A DNA stretch of 64,000 bases from Bullera alba (lineage: Eukaryota > Basidiomycota > Tremellomycetes > Tremellales > Bulleraceae), in NCBI GenBank assembly GCA_001600095.1, contig BCIX01000003.1, positions 1,488,001-1,552,000 on the forward strand, read 5' to 3'. Positions 41,201 through 53,149 of this stretch are shown one piece after another (position 1 is the first letter of the stretch; each line of letters begins with the position of its first letter). The notes under the pieces are model-generated. The model ran no database searches. It was given only the letters and a program-made list of their open reading frames with translations, and was not told the origin of the DNA. The position numbers and the translations under genes are program-made.

Positions 41201-44200
41201 TGGATGGGTGATCGGGTATCGCGTAGATGGCTACAATGAGCTCGTTTGTCCTGTCGACGGAAGCATCGTCGTCTTCACTGTCCGTCATATCCTGGCTATC
41301 CTGCTCGTCGTCTGAGATGCTCTGGCCGTGCTGGAGCGCACCATCATCCTGGGCAGAGAGCTCCTCTTTCGGTGAGGCCGGAGGGGATTGAGCCAACTCC
41401 TCACCCGGCACCGCTTCAAGCGTAGCAGAAACGGATCTCCTTGGCCATTTGACCTCGTTATCCGGGACGACCAACCTGAACGGCGTCGACCTATTCCGAC
41501 GTGAGAAGAACGAGGCGGTGAGTGGTGGCGGCGAGGGGTCGGTGGTATCGACGGGTGGTGCCGATACCAGTTTGGTCGGAGTCTGAGCTTGTGCAGAGCG
41601 GAGAGGGGATCTTGGCGGGAGATTGGATTCCAGATTAACAGTGGGGTTGGCATGTACGTGGAAAGCATAGCTATTCACGACACTTGCCGGCGGAGAGAAC
41701 AACGGAGATGTCGATACCAGCTGTTTGAAATCCACCGTCGCTCTTATAGGTGATCCAGGGATCTTAACGATCGTCGCCTTCTCCATCATCATGTGGGTCG
41801 AGGTCGTGTCGATGATGTCCTCGATCGGGATGGCGCTGTAGGAGACCATCTCCTCAGACACATCCTCCAAGCTGGCCTCGCCAATGTCTCGAGGAATCTC
41901 CTCCACCTCGTCTTCGTCCTCGCTATTGTGTCTTGACATGCTTATCTCTTGGATAGCATCCAGATCCTCTTCGTCTTGGTGACTGACGACGTTATCGGTA
42001 ATCTCCTCATATGGCCTCTCACTGTCCTGGGAGTGATCTTCGACGGGTGGTTTCTCTTCTTCTTCTTCTGGGAAGACGGTTGCGCCCTCTCCATTCGCGT
42101 TAGGGGAGGGATTTGAACCAAAGTTGGTGCTTGCTTCCAAGTTGACGGAATCATCCGAGCTCTCCCAGGCCCCTGAAATACCCTCCTCGGTGATGTCGGC
42201 AGAGTGATCGTGGTAGACTTGAGCTATGTGCTGCGCTTGGGTGATCTGATCATCGCTGTCTGCGTCACCTTCGTAAAGGTCGACTGGTGCGTGGTCTACT
42301 GTATCCTCTTCGATAGGCGATAAGACATGAGATCCGATGGCGCCCATCTGTCCACTATCCGGGTCGATTGCGTACTCTGTCGACGTCTCGCCGTAGACCT
42401 CTCTTCGTGGAGGCGAATGCTTGGGGGTCGAGCTGACCTCCACTGACAGCCCTTTGGGCTCGGCGGTAGCCATGATCTCGCCGTTGAGAGTGCTCGCTCG
42501 AGAAAGTCCGTTCAAGCTGCTTGCGAGGGGAAGAGCTATCGTGAGACAAAAATCGTATCAGCTATGAATCTTATTCCTACTATCTGAACTCACCGCTCTC
42601 GCTAATCTGGACACTGCCATCAAGGGCTGTTGCCTCGTATTCCGGTCCATCATCTTGGTCTTGCACTCCAGAGCCACTACCACCGGCCAGGTGAGCGAAT
42701 GTGTCGTCCATTCCACCATAGTATAACTCCTGGCCCATCATTCCACCCGTATCGTCTTCGATATCGGTATCGTCATCCGATCCCCAAGCTGGGGGTGGAT
42801 CGAACGAGTCGTAGAGCATAGACTCGTCCAGGCCACTTCCAGCGTGGAAGACCGAATCACCAAGCTGCGCTGTCGGACGGATTGGTGAGATGCGGGGAGC
42901 GGTCGACGGAGATCCACTTTGAGGCTCAGGCGAACGAGTGATGGTCTCCTCAAAATCGTGCGGTTTCTCTGGTGAAGATAGGACTTCGTCTCTCAGTCTG
43001 GATGGTCCGGCGGCATCTGGTCTCGAGGGGAATCGTTTCCTGGTCGTTTTTGGGGTTGGTATAGGCGATCGATAAGTCAACAACAACGGGTCTTCCCCGG
43101 GTGTCGCTTTGACTGCTTGTCTCAATGTGCCCAGCTTCTTCTTGGTCATGGCGTGAACAGCCGCCGGCGTCATCGACGAGCTCCTCTCCCGATCCACGCT
43201 GTCCCTAGCTGACGCCGATCTTGATTGTCTGGGCTTCGCCTTGACCGAGGTTTTTGGTGGGCTTGCCTTCCTCGCAATCGACATCCTGGACCGGCGAGCG
43301 GCTGCAGGCGCTGTATTCGGTGGTGCGCGCTTCGGAGCAGGATTTGAGGATGGCGTGGACAATGACGAGGGCAACAGTGACTTCCGACTGCGATTCGAGG
43401 TAGGCTTTGGAGTCGCATCACGTTCCACCTGTTGTGTCGACGTGCTGTCTTCGGCCTGAGGTCTAGATGACAACGGGTCACGGGAGGTTGATGCAGACAC
43501 TTCCGATGTTCGCGCATGCTTTCTACTCCGAGGATTAGGCGATGGTTCTGGCAGGTCATCCTGTGACATGAATTGTGTCTGCCTGGGAGGGGTAGGTGCG
43601 GGTCGTGGCCGAACTCGGCTTGTTGTTATATCCGAATCGAGCTGTGATGTCGGAGGGGTGGGAAGACGAGAGACTGTCCGTGGAGAGTGCACGGCAAAAG
43701 CTTTGGGTCGAGAAGGAGTGGTACGAATCTAGTCATGATCATGAGCAACGCGCCTCATCTGGGTGTCAGGCACTCACAGTCAGATCCTGACTGTTCACAG
43801 GCGTCATCATCCTTCCCGCTCCCATCGTAGCCCGACCCCTGGAGCTCGGTGCCCAATCCTCATCCTCCGACTGCATAGGCGACGTCATTCCATCCATTGA
43901 CGGCGGCGCCATCGATAACAGCTGAGTCACGTCCTCGTCTAGATTCATTCTAGGGCTCTCGAATCGTACTGTCGATTGTCTGAGTTGCTGTCGTCTCCCC
44001 GCAGAACCGATCGAGGATACCCGGGATTTCCGTTTGGGTGTTGTGGTCGTAGAAGCGCCCATGTTCCTCGAGACGGGTCGTTTCGTCGTCGTGGCTGTGG
44101 AAGACGTCGATGTGTTGCCGTCTCCCATGTCCCCTAGTACAGCCCTCGGCTGCAGGTCTCGCTGTCCATGCGTCGGTTTAGGCAGTTTCGATGTTGAAGC

Positions 44201-44281
44201 GACTGGTTGATGCGAATTTGGCGCAGACCTGATATTGTCGAACGCTGAGAGCGAGTATCGAGAAGAGCTCTCCCTCACCAT
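38235..44281 (-). CDS. 1947-residue, mostly disordered acidic protein of unknown function
   Basis: Five exons fit exactly in phase: 43778-44281, 42594-43728, 39963-42535, 39235-39917, 38235-39183. I do not recognise a family. The protein is dominated by Ser/Pro/Thr- and Glu/Asp-rich low-complexity sequence with many SP/TP sites. Exon 3 codes hundreds of residues of very acidic sequence (EEEEEKPPVEDHSQDSE, DEEDLDAIQEIS). The only folded-looking part is near the end of exon 4 and start of exon 5: WGVSEWKRLEKVYRAELAKW, SSSSWMGWAKRVVG, WDLQKVADRFQELEGCKGW and IMLRLKALEKRV. Several basic patches could be nuclear localisation signals (KRKRGHSRHR). The C-terminus has SVKDLVKSFEEEG. Composition suggests a nuclear scaffold or chromatin/nuclear-pore-associated protein; this is inference. 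Confidence 0.75.
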
Positions 44282-45879
44282 TGGGTACAGATAAATGCGT
44301 GCGGGCGACCCAACACGTCACTTGTATTTATGTTTACTTCGATGATGCCATGGACAAAAGTTGAGTAGCCAGTGATGGGTTCCGTTCGCCAATACAAACA
44401 GGCGATTCCCGTGTCGATCAAGGAGGATCAGATTATAACACAGCTCGAAGAATCGTCTGGGAAGTCGTGACAGCAAGCAGAGCAGTGTTGAGCACGTTGA
44501 GCAGTCGTATACCGATACCAAGAGTCGAGATTGTTGTTGTTGATGTCGAAAGGTGTTCATCGTGGTCGACCAACTTGTCATGTACGTAAACAAAAGTCAA
44601 AACACGTCGCGGAACCAAATGGTGATGCGCGATTAGCTGTTCGCGCGATCGGTATTTGAATGCGCTTACAGCGATTTGCCACTCCCGCCGTTTCGGGCTC
44701 TTGCAGGCTATCGCCTGGGACCTGGGCAAGACCTGGGTCGCTCCAACAGTCGAAAGTACACGATACATGTGGCTCTCGGGCAGTGAGTCAGCCATGGGTC
44801 GAGGTCGAAGACAAAGGCCTGGCCTAACTTACTCGTGCCAGTCTCTGAGAAGGCTCGAGTGAGGCTTGAGGCTCGAGTGCGTCGGCTTCGACGATGGACA
44901 CGACGACTCCACGAGAGATCAGAGATCCAAGACAAGCACGTGTGGCTGCGTTTGGGTTATCCATCAGAAGGAAGCACATCCAGCGACAGCTTGACGCGTT
45001 GATGGTCGTCTCCAAGAGACTACTAACGTCTGAGAGGCACTAGCTGACTAGCACTGTTGAGAAGAATCAACGACCCGAGTTGCGCTCGGCGGCTCGCTGC
45101 TGAGACGCTGTCAATCAGTGAGGGCTGACATAGTTCAGGCCAGAGTCCGAACCTCGTCAGACTTCAGTAGGGTGCTCTACGCTGTGCGGATGTTGTCGAT
45201 TCTCATTTATTGGCTGACCATGTCCGAATGGCCGATGAGCATACTGAGCAGTGACTGTTTACACTGCAAAGGACACTCGTTGCGAATCTGTGATCCGTGG
45301 ACATCCGTGGATTGGTGATCATCAGCAGACCGATAGTCGGCTCTTACTACCTCATCGGAGGCTTCCAGTCTCGACCGTCCCGATCGGTTGAGACTGAGGC
45401 ATCGAGATCAAGCAGTGGCCAGCAGAGAGAGGCCAGCAGTTGCCAGCATAGGCCACGCCTGTCTTGATGCTCACCGCATCTTCTGCCACATGCAAGGCGT
45501 TTCATCCGGATCTGCGATACGCGTGAGGCGGCGCGGTGCCTGACCTGAGCTTGTGCGGGGAAAACCCTTTGCCGCCGTGCCCCCCTTCCCTGAATCCAGG
45601 GTCAGGTGGGTTTCACGAGAGAAGCGAGCGCCGGGAATCAATACAGCGCTGAGCGGACCAAATTCCAATCCAGCAGCGTCATCCTCCATCCAGTCAACTC
45701 CGAGTCTCCCATCCATCCTCATCATATCTCCGTGACTTTGTGCTACACCCTCGCTCACCCGGTCATCTGGACGCAGCACTCACTACCCAGAAAGACGTCT
45801 ATTCGCGGTTGGACCACGTCCAAGCGATCACTCGCTGCCTGATCAACGCGAAGAGACACCGGTCCGATACCCAGCCGAG
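44282..45879. promoter_or_regulatory. 1.6-kb divergent intergenic region
   Basis: Lies between the starts of the giant minus-strand gene and the + strand RXT3 gene. Frames of up to 120 codons overlap on both strands without protein-like composition. It probably serves both genes as promoter. Confidence 0.4.
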
Positions 45880-48800
45880 ATGCCTCCCAATCCAGCCCAA
45901 CCCAATCCGCCCGCCTTCACCATCCCCCCGTCCACACCCCTCCCTCCTATGCACCCTTACAACAAGCTCAACCAATCGACACCCGCGTCGTCGACATCGA
46001 CTCCCGAGACGAAAGACACCAATGGAAATAGTAGCACCGGAGGTAGCGGCCTTAGACCCAGTTACGCGAGGCCAACTCCAGGTCCAGACGCCAGTGAGTC
46101 TGTGCCATCGGTGTGGCCAAGGTGTTCCGAAGAGGTTCATTACAGACTGCTGCGTGCACATGATTCAAGAACAGAACGCTGACGATCGAAATCCCGATTA
46201 GGACCAAATACGTTTCCGTACAACTCGCCTGGGTTCAAAGCAGCGACGGATAATGCAACACCTGGCTCAGCATCATCTCAAGGTCCATCGAGTCACACGC
46301 ACGCCGGTCCGCATCACCACCATCTCCATCACTCTCACTCGCGCCCAACCCAAACGCCTCCATCAGCTGAGCCATCGCCAGGCAACAATGGGGCAACCGC
46401 CTCGCTGCCCCGGGCAAGGGCGATGGGACCTACGACAGAGCCTTGGAATGCCGATAGACCGATGCGTGTCATGAACACCCGTCCACCAGAGTATAATACA
46501 GAGGCTCAGAGGGAGAGGGAAGGACCGTGGTCTCGTGTAGTCAGACCGGACGAAGCCCAGGCAAGACGAGCCCGAGAGGAGAGGGAGAGAGCCCTCAACG
46601 AGGCTTCAAAAGCGACACAAGCAAACCCTTACCCACGTCCATCACTGCCGCCATCACCATCAACAGCACCTGCTTCGGCGAACGGTGCCGCGAGCAGGAC
46701 GTCAACCTCTCCAACAATCACCAACCGGCCCAATCTGCCACTACCGGGTGTCCAGGCTTTAGGCTCTAGGTCACTGCCTTCGCCGTTTGAGAGGGAGCGA
46801 CAGTCAACTGGCAACGACAAGCCCGCTGGTCATAATACCGGTCACAATAGAAGCCTCTCTGGATCATCCAATAGAGATACTCTGCCCAGTTTGAGCACCA
46901 TACAGAGTTCACCGGGAAAGACCAATCCCACTACTCAGCCCGGCTCTCGGTCTCTGTACGGCGGCCCACCCCCGCTCTCCACTGGGATCGGCCGCAATCC
47001 GTCAGAGCCAGCACCATCTCCACTTGCGTCACCAAATACCAGCTCGAAAGCGCCTACACCAAGCTCTGCAACCATGCCCACCTCGCAATCGGCTGGTTCC
47101 ACACCTAGAACCCAGCCTGGGTACGGACGCTACCACGGCGCTTTCATGGGTCTAGGACCTTTCGGATACCAAGGCCCGGGTACCTCCTACGAAGCGATAA
47201 CCAACCGAGAGAGGGAGAAGCAAAAGGAGATGCTGGCGGCAAGACAGGCTGAACGCGAGAGACTGGCTGTCAAAGAGCGAGCTGATCAGAAGGAAAAGGA
47301 CAAAGCTCGACAAGCGGCCGAGGCACGAACTGCGAAGCCCATGACTGAATACCCAAGACCTCTTTGGCGAGGTGGGCAACCATGGTATCCGCCCGAGGAG
47401 GAGAACACGACGAACGCTGCCAGGATTGAAGTGCTCAATGCGCCTGCCAAGCCGGCTCCTGCTGCTCCAGTGGACTCTGTGATACAGCAAGTCGCTCCAT
47501 CTCGAGAGCCTCGACCATACACCTACGCCGCTAGGAACGAGTCTGCAGCAACCCAGGCGGCGCTGGGAAAGGAACGGGAGTATCAATACACCCCGAGAGA
47601 CAAACGCCCCCGAATGGACGCTGCGGTGGAGGATCAGGCTCACCGACGGGGAAGCGTGTCAAAGTCGAGAAGGAAGAAGGAGGAGACTGGGAGCAGCGAC
47701 AAGATGAGGTCGCCCACGACGTCCCAATTCCAGACCCATGCGCCCACCAGGGACTTCTCGCAGTACACCAAGGAGATCCGAGTATGGCCCGAGGTGATCA
47801 GTTCGCCCGTCGAGATCTGGCTGAAGTCTCTGGATGACCTCAACAGAACAGTCGCTACGGTCCAGTACAGAGGCTCAGAATGGACACTGGCTCAAACCCA
47901 GACTACGACTCGGCAACACGAAGGCGGAATCGTGACGGTCCAAATCACTGGCTCATTCTTTGGCGCAGGGGAGTTCATTGTTCGAGGAGAGAACGGCTGG
48001 GACGAGGGGTCAGTTGGACCGTTGGCCGAATCTGAGATCACGAGGGGCCAGGAGTCAAGGAGGATCTGGGGAACGGACGTGTATACCGACGACTCGGATC
48101 TAGGCCTGGCCCTAGTCCACGCCGGCTGGATCAGGTGGTCGAAGGAGGCTGTGGACAGCGGCGTTGTTCGACCTGGAATCGACTCAAAGCTCGGCATCAA
48201 GGATAGTCAGGCGAAACGAGGAGTAGACGTTGTTGAAGTGACAGTGAGGGTCGTGCCGAAGCTGCTTCGGTACATCGCCACAGAGCGAAACGGCGTGAGA
48301 ACCCGATCCTGGGGTAACGGCCACGACGGTGGCAGTATCGTCATCGAAGGCGTCAAAAGGGTCAAGGTGAGTCGAGCGACCCAGCTTGGATCGGAGCGAA
48401 ATACTGATAATTCTCAGGTGGACAATGTCATGATGAAGATCGCAAGGAATAGAAAGATTCGAATGGCAGAAATGACCTGTCAACGGTCTGCGGTGCTGAA
48501 TTACCCGAGCATACTGGGAGAAATTGAGGGAAGCGTCAATGCAGTGGACGAGATCCCCACCAGCATGTTCATCAGTGCCAGGGGCCCAGGGTGAGTCAAT
48601 TGGAATAGGATACGGGCAAGAGAGACGCTGATTCGACGACATAGACTCCGTTACAACCCCGACGATCTCAAAAGCTGGATACAGCCCTCCGAAGAGGCTG
48701 TTACGGCCAACACTGAGAATCAACCAAAAGACAAATTGCAGGATCACGACCTTGTACTACAAAACGCCACCGATGTGTGAGGGCTCGCCAGACAACACGT

Positions 48801-49101
48801 CAGTCGATAGGTCAATGCTGATACTGTCTCCAGGTATTCTGTGAAGAAATCAACCCCCGCGGCTGGGCCCGGAACGATCGTGATCACCGTGCAGCAACTC
48901 AAACCATTCGTCAAGCCGGCCAAAGAGGACGCAATTGTCATCGACCAGGACGATGAGAGCTTCATCTGCAAAGAAAGAGTGTCCAGCAAGGTCCATTTCG
49001 TGCCTCAAGGCCTGATCATCGAGGACGACGAGTCGACCGGCGAGGCGAGGTTGATTCCCGTCGACTTCTACAGCTGGACACCAAGGGTCAAGGTCGAGTG
49101 A
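45880..49101 (+). CDS. RXT3: Rxt3-domain protein, subunit of the Rpd3L histone deacetylase complex
   Basis: Predicted component of the large Rpd3 histone deacetylase complex, acting in transcriptional repression. Five exons fit: 45880-46093, 46202-48366, 48418-48590, 48645-48776, 48834-49101 (983 residues). The N-terminal half is disordered (Pro/Ser/His-rich), then comes a charged helical stretch (NREREKQKEMLAARQAERER). The Rxt3 domain, around residues 600-760, contains the hallmark RRIWGTDVYTDDSDLGLALV followed by HAGWIRW. The intron 48367-48417 is 51 nt and keeps frame, so the longest frame reads through it. The C-terminal part after the domain (FVPQGLIIEDDEST near the end) is conserved-looking but unassigned. 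Confidence 0.88.
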
Positions 49102-49543
49102 GGCGGGACCAAGGGTTCTACCCGGAAATTTGTATCTTGTCAGTAGCTTATGAGCGATATCGCTCCATGCACATCATGTCCAGCCTAGCGTCATGTTTGG
49201 ATCCAGCAGCATCATTCTTCAGCGTTGAGGCAAAGCATCGAGACAGATCAAGACGCAGCATAAGATGGCGATCGATGAGAATGCCACTTACGGCAATCGC
49301 CGCAAAATGCCGATTAGCCAGGCAGTCCACCGCGAGCTCGAAGCTTGGACTTGTGTTTTCAGATCCAGCATTGGTGATTAGAGTAGTGTTAGAGTAGTGT
49401 CAACGACAGTCATCAGACTCGCATACAACACAACGAGGGAGGATTCGGCCTGTGATCACACAGGCAAGGAGTAGGAGCAGGAAAGACAGAACATCTGTCT
49501 GTTGGAATATCGGAAGTAAGGATCATAGGATACATCAGTCAAA
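49102..49543. other. intergenic, no gene seen
   Basis: 442 bp after RXT3. No protein-like frame; a short duplicated TAGAGTAGTGT motif occurs at about 49380-49400. Confidence 0.4.
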
Positions 49544-49808
49544 ATGGTGAGTCGGGCCTTCCTGCTGTCAAGCGAACAGGTCAACGCTTGGTATTTTGTG
49601 GGAGAGTTGTGGGAGCGCGAACAGGTCAATCATCAAGAGAAACAGGGAAGCGACTGCGCGAGATATGGCGGAGCGAGGACTGTCGCACGGATGGAGAGGG
49701 TCTGCGCGGGGAGTCTGGAACCTGTTCCCGACGCTCAAGGCTGTCGCCGGCGATGCTGCACGACATCCCAGCGTCTCTGGGCGGAAGATAGGAGTGTGTG
49801 AAGTCTAG
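49544..49808 (+). CDS. possible small gene, structure uncertain
   Basis: An ATG at 49544 is followed at once by a perfect-looking donor (GTGAGT), and a protein-like frame ends at the TAG at 49806-49808. That frame (REATARDMAERGLSHGWRG, then GVWNLFPTLKAVAGDAARH) is basic and amphipathic. The phases only agree if the acceptor is a weak GGGAG or CAAG site; the best acceptor (GCGAACAG before 49627) puts the reader in another frame. It may be a small protein of about 55-70 residues or noise. I do not recognise a family. Confidence 0.25.
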
Positions 49809-50119
49809 GCTCTGAAGCAGGAAGGGCCAATGCTCGATTTGAGGAGAATTCCGGTCTTAATTGGAAACATCCTTGGATCTTTGAATGCGGGAGGGCTACG
49901 CCTTCGTTGGGAAGGACACAGCCTGAACACTTTCTCTGGACACTCTCGCCTGTTGTTTGGCATGGAGCCGTGACGGAAGTGCGACATGGATGCTGACGTT
50001 TCGTTTCTCTACCCGTCAATTGCGGTTCTCACAAACAGCCTCGTAAGTTATATCGGTCTACGAATAGCTGCGAATTTCGGCTGACATCTATACTAGCCCC
50101 TAAAGGGAAACACTCGAAG

Positions 50120-50916
50120 ATGGTGGCGCTTGTCAACTACAGGCTGAAAGTGACGCTGTGAGTGCGGGTTTCAGCTGTCGTCCGCTCTGTTTCGATATAA
50201 GCTGATTCAATTACCAGAAACGACGGGAGATCGCTTGTTGGACAGATGCTGGCGTACGATAAGCACATGAACTTTGTGCTAGCTGAGTGCGAGGAGTTCA
50301 GGACGGTCAAAGTCAGTTGCGCATTTCCGCTCGCTCTTTGCGGCTCAGCTGACATCGACATTTAGGGAAAGAAAGCCAAGGGAGCAGCGGAGAACGAGTC
50401 AGCGCCAACCGTGCAGCAAAAGCGAACATTAGGCCTTGTCATCCTGAGAGGAGAGACCATTGTCAGCGTCAGCGTGGAGGGACCACCTCCAGTTCAGGGA
50501 GAGAGCAGTGCAGGCGTCGCAGCTGGACCAGGTCGGGGTATGCCCGCAGGCAGAGGTATGCCATTGGGTGCTGGTGTCCCAGGAATGGCGGCACGACCAA
50601 TGGCATATGCCCGTCCGCCTCCAGGATTCCCACCTGGAATGGGCGGTCCTCCACCTGGTATGCCACCCGGCTTCCCAGGCGGTCTACCACCTGGAATGCC
50701 CCCAGTCGGGTAAGTAGCTTTTCCTTTCGATCCGGAGATGTAAGCTAAAGTTAACAGTATGCCACCTGGGTTCCGACCGCCTCCTGGTTTCCCCGGTGCT
50801 CCTCCTGGTATGGCCTTCCCTCCTGGACAGATGCCACCTGGGTGAGTAAGCCGTGTTTGAGAAGGAACCCGGAGCTGATTGTGTTCTGTAGATTCCCCCC
50901 AAGACCGCCACAATAG
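50120..50916 (+). CDS. SMB1: spliceosomal Sm protein B (SmB/B')
   Basis: Core Sm-ring protein of U1, U2, U4 and U5 snRNPs. Exons: 50120-50157, 50218-50311, 50366-50709, 50758-50841, 50892-50916 (194 residues from the chosen ATG). Sm1 motif: NDGRSLVGQMLAYDKHMNFVL. Sm2 motif: KRTLGLVILRGETIVSVSVEGPPP, divided here for length: LGLVILRGE then VSVEGPPP. The C-terminal tail is rich in Gly, Met and Pro with repeated PPGM/PPGF units and GRG motifs, like SmB' tails. Upstream of the ATG, in frame after an intron acceptor at 50096, the bases code PKGKHSK, which resembles the GKSSK before Met in human SmB. Translation therefore probably begins in a small upstream exon that I could not place with confidence. 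Confidence 0.9.
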
Positions 50917-51397
50917 TTGTTCCGGTGGATGTGTGAGGACGGGCTGGGCAGGAGGAAAAGCTCTTTGGTCGAGAGTACCATTAGACTGGCCAATGAGCAG
51001 TGATACATTCTCGGTGTCGATGCAAAATAGCAAAAAGAACCCAGATGCCTTTTGAGTTTTGGTGACAATCAAGAAGCACGACTCAGTGCCTGATCTAACC
51101 GGAGCGAAGCAGCGATCTCTACTCTTTTGTCCGTACACGTTCACAAAGCACACACTGGCGATGGGTGACACGAGCGGGAAGCAGCATGCGGCAAGCACGC
51201 ACACCTGGACTGCGCGGAGCGGCATGGTCCTCTGCATCGAGTATTAAGAACGACTTGCAAGCAGCTCGAAGTTTCTTCTCGCATAACTCGACTCGATTCC
51301 GCTGCTACGACCCGGCATTGGTATACCAGGCAAGACACGGTTTGACGGAGCTCTGAAGGGTTGTAAACTCTTGGTGATCCCCGACTCCTTCAGCATC
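50917..51397. other. intergenic, no gene seen
   Basis: 481 bp between two + strand genes. Nothing recognised beyond presumed 3' and 5' flanks. Confidence 0.4.
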
Positions 51398-52789
51398 ATG
51401 GGCGGACAACTTTTCGGTCAGGGCAATCGCCTCACCACCGCCCAGCTCTACACCTTTGAAGCGCACTGCAAGACGAAATGGTCTGCGCATTTCGATGTGA
51501 TCAAGACCTTGATCCCCCTCAAAGACAAAGCGACTCATGGCGACTTGGATCTGGCTGTAGCCTGGTCTAGGCTCAGGGACCACACCGCTGGTAAAGGCTT
51601 GGAAAGGGGCGAATTGAACAAGCAGGGAGAGGAGGTGATATCGGATTTCACTTTGGTCGACAAGAAACGAGGCGACAACGTAGTTGGCTTTGAAGGAGAC
51701 AAGGGTGAAGATGGGTTCGACTTCAAGGCCTTTATCAGGCAACTGGTCAAAGAGGTCGGAGGGCGTAAATGGCAGAGACAGGGATGGCAGTTGTTCGTCG
51801 AAGTCCCTTGCAAGGAAATCCCGGGCATCAATCTGGACGAGGTGTTGCCCCTCGAGGGAGAGACTCAGAATGCCGAGGTGAGTGACAGTGAAGCTTTACT
51901 GTAGCATGTGTTGACGCCTCTTCAGCCCATCTACCAGCTTGACATAATGATGATCCACACGGCCAGTATCGACTTTGACATGTTTGCAACCTCGTACCGC
52001 TCGACTCTACGAATCCTCTCTGCGTCCATCAGAAACCTCTCGAGATCCGTCTCTTTGCACCAAACATTTCTAGCCTTGCGACACTTGGCCTACCCCGGCC
52101 TCAGGCCGGTCGAGCTTGTGTTCACAAACTCTGCGGAAGAGTTTTGCGATTGGGTCGGACTGGACTATCGATTCTGGAAGGAGAACCATTTCGCCAATCA
52201 GACCGTCTTCTGGGAATGGCTCAGCGACGTCGAAGAGGACAGCATCCTCGGCAAGGCATACACCCGCCTGGTGAGAGGACTCGATATCCCGCACAAGAAG
52301 AAGTACAAGTTGAAAGACACCGATTGGTCAGAGTTCAAGCAATACCTGCACGACAAGTCGAAATTTGCCAAGTACGCCTTGTCCCCGGATGAGCTTGCCG
52401 CGAAGATGGAGTCGATCGCCTTGAGGGATCAAGAGAAGCAAGAAGAGGAATTGGTCAATCCGAGTTTTGTCGACCCCAACTCGCCTGTCCCACTGGATCT
52501 CCTCGCGAAAGCCGCTTTGGTCCGATGGGACCTGGTCGAGGACTATGAGAAGGAGCTCAGGCAGCGAAAAGAAGAAGCAATGATGCTGTGTTTCAGGCAG
52601 AAAAAGAACCCAGTCAAATTGCTTTTGCCCACCGCGCCTACGGATGGATCTTCCGCTTCGGTCACCGACCCTCTCTCTAAGGCCGCCGATGAGAACGTGC
52701 CTCCCGCTCCGGCAAAGAAGGGCGACGTGACACGAGTCCTTGTCGCAGAAGTCGACAAGGGCTCTCAGGGGGGTAGCTCAAGCGGGTAA
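51398..52789 (+). CDS. nucleotidyltransferase-fold candidate
   Basis: Two exons (51398-51877, 51926-52789) code 447 residues; the ATG at 51398 is the first Met in a frame that continues upstream on a TTG. A HGDLDLAVAW segment near residues 47-57 gives the Asp-x-Asp pair (D49, D51) of the nucleotidyltransferase active site. A strand PIYQLDIMMI near 161-170 offers the third carboxylate (D166). A helical region follows with LRILSASIRNLSRS, EEFCDWVGLDYRFW and VFWEWLSDVEED, as in the accessory domain of such enzymes. The glycine-serine motif usual before the Asp pair is not obvious (PLKDKATHGD instead), so activity is uncertain. The last 60 residues are low complexity. No signal peptide. Confidence 0.55.
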
Positions 52790-53149
52790 GAGGGAGCAGC
52801 AGACGGGATTTGTGGATAGACGGGATCTGGAAGGTCTGTGGATAGACGGGATCTGGAAAGTCTGTGGATAAGCGGGATCTAGGAGTTGGTCGAGGTAGGA
52901 TGGGGCGAAACGCAGTTGCGCTGTGAACGGTACTGTAGACTTGAGACGAACTGTGAACGAGACACGACTTGACCATCACGAGTAACGAGATCTTAACGAA
53001 TGTACATGGATAACGAGAACAACATGGTTGCATTTCTTAAGACAACACAAGCCAAGCAGTGGCGCTGTCAAGTCCAAACACAGCATGTGAACGACAACCA
53101 AAGACCCAGAATGACAATCTAGTGTACAACACGAGCCGAAAATCAACGG
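52790..53149. other. intergenic between convergent genes
   Basis: 360 bp between two stop codons facing each other. It contains the 26-bp tandem repeat listed separately; otherwise presumed 3' flanks. Confidence 0.5.
52814..52881 (+). repeat. 26-bp tandem repeat, about 2.6 copies
   Basis: Units start at 52814, 52840 and 52866 with consensus GGATAGACGGGATCTGGAAG plus GTCTGT. Copies 1 and 2 differ at one base; the third is partial and more diverged. A degenerate part-unit precedes it at about 52800-52813. It lies just after the stop of the upstream gene. Confidence 0.9.
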
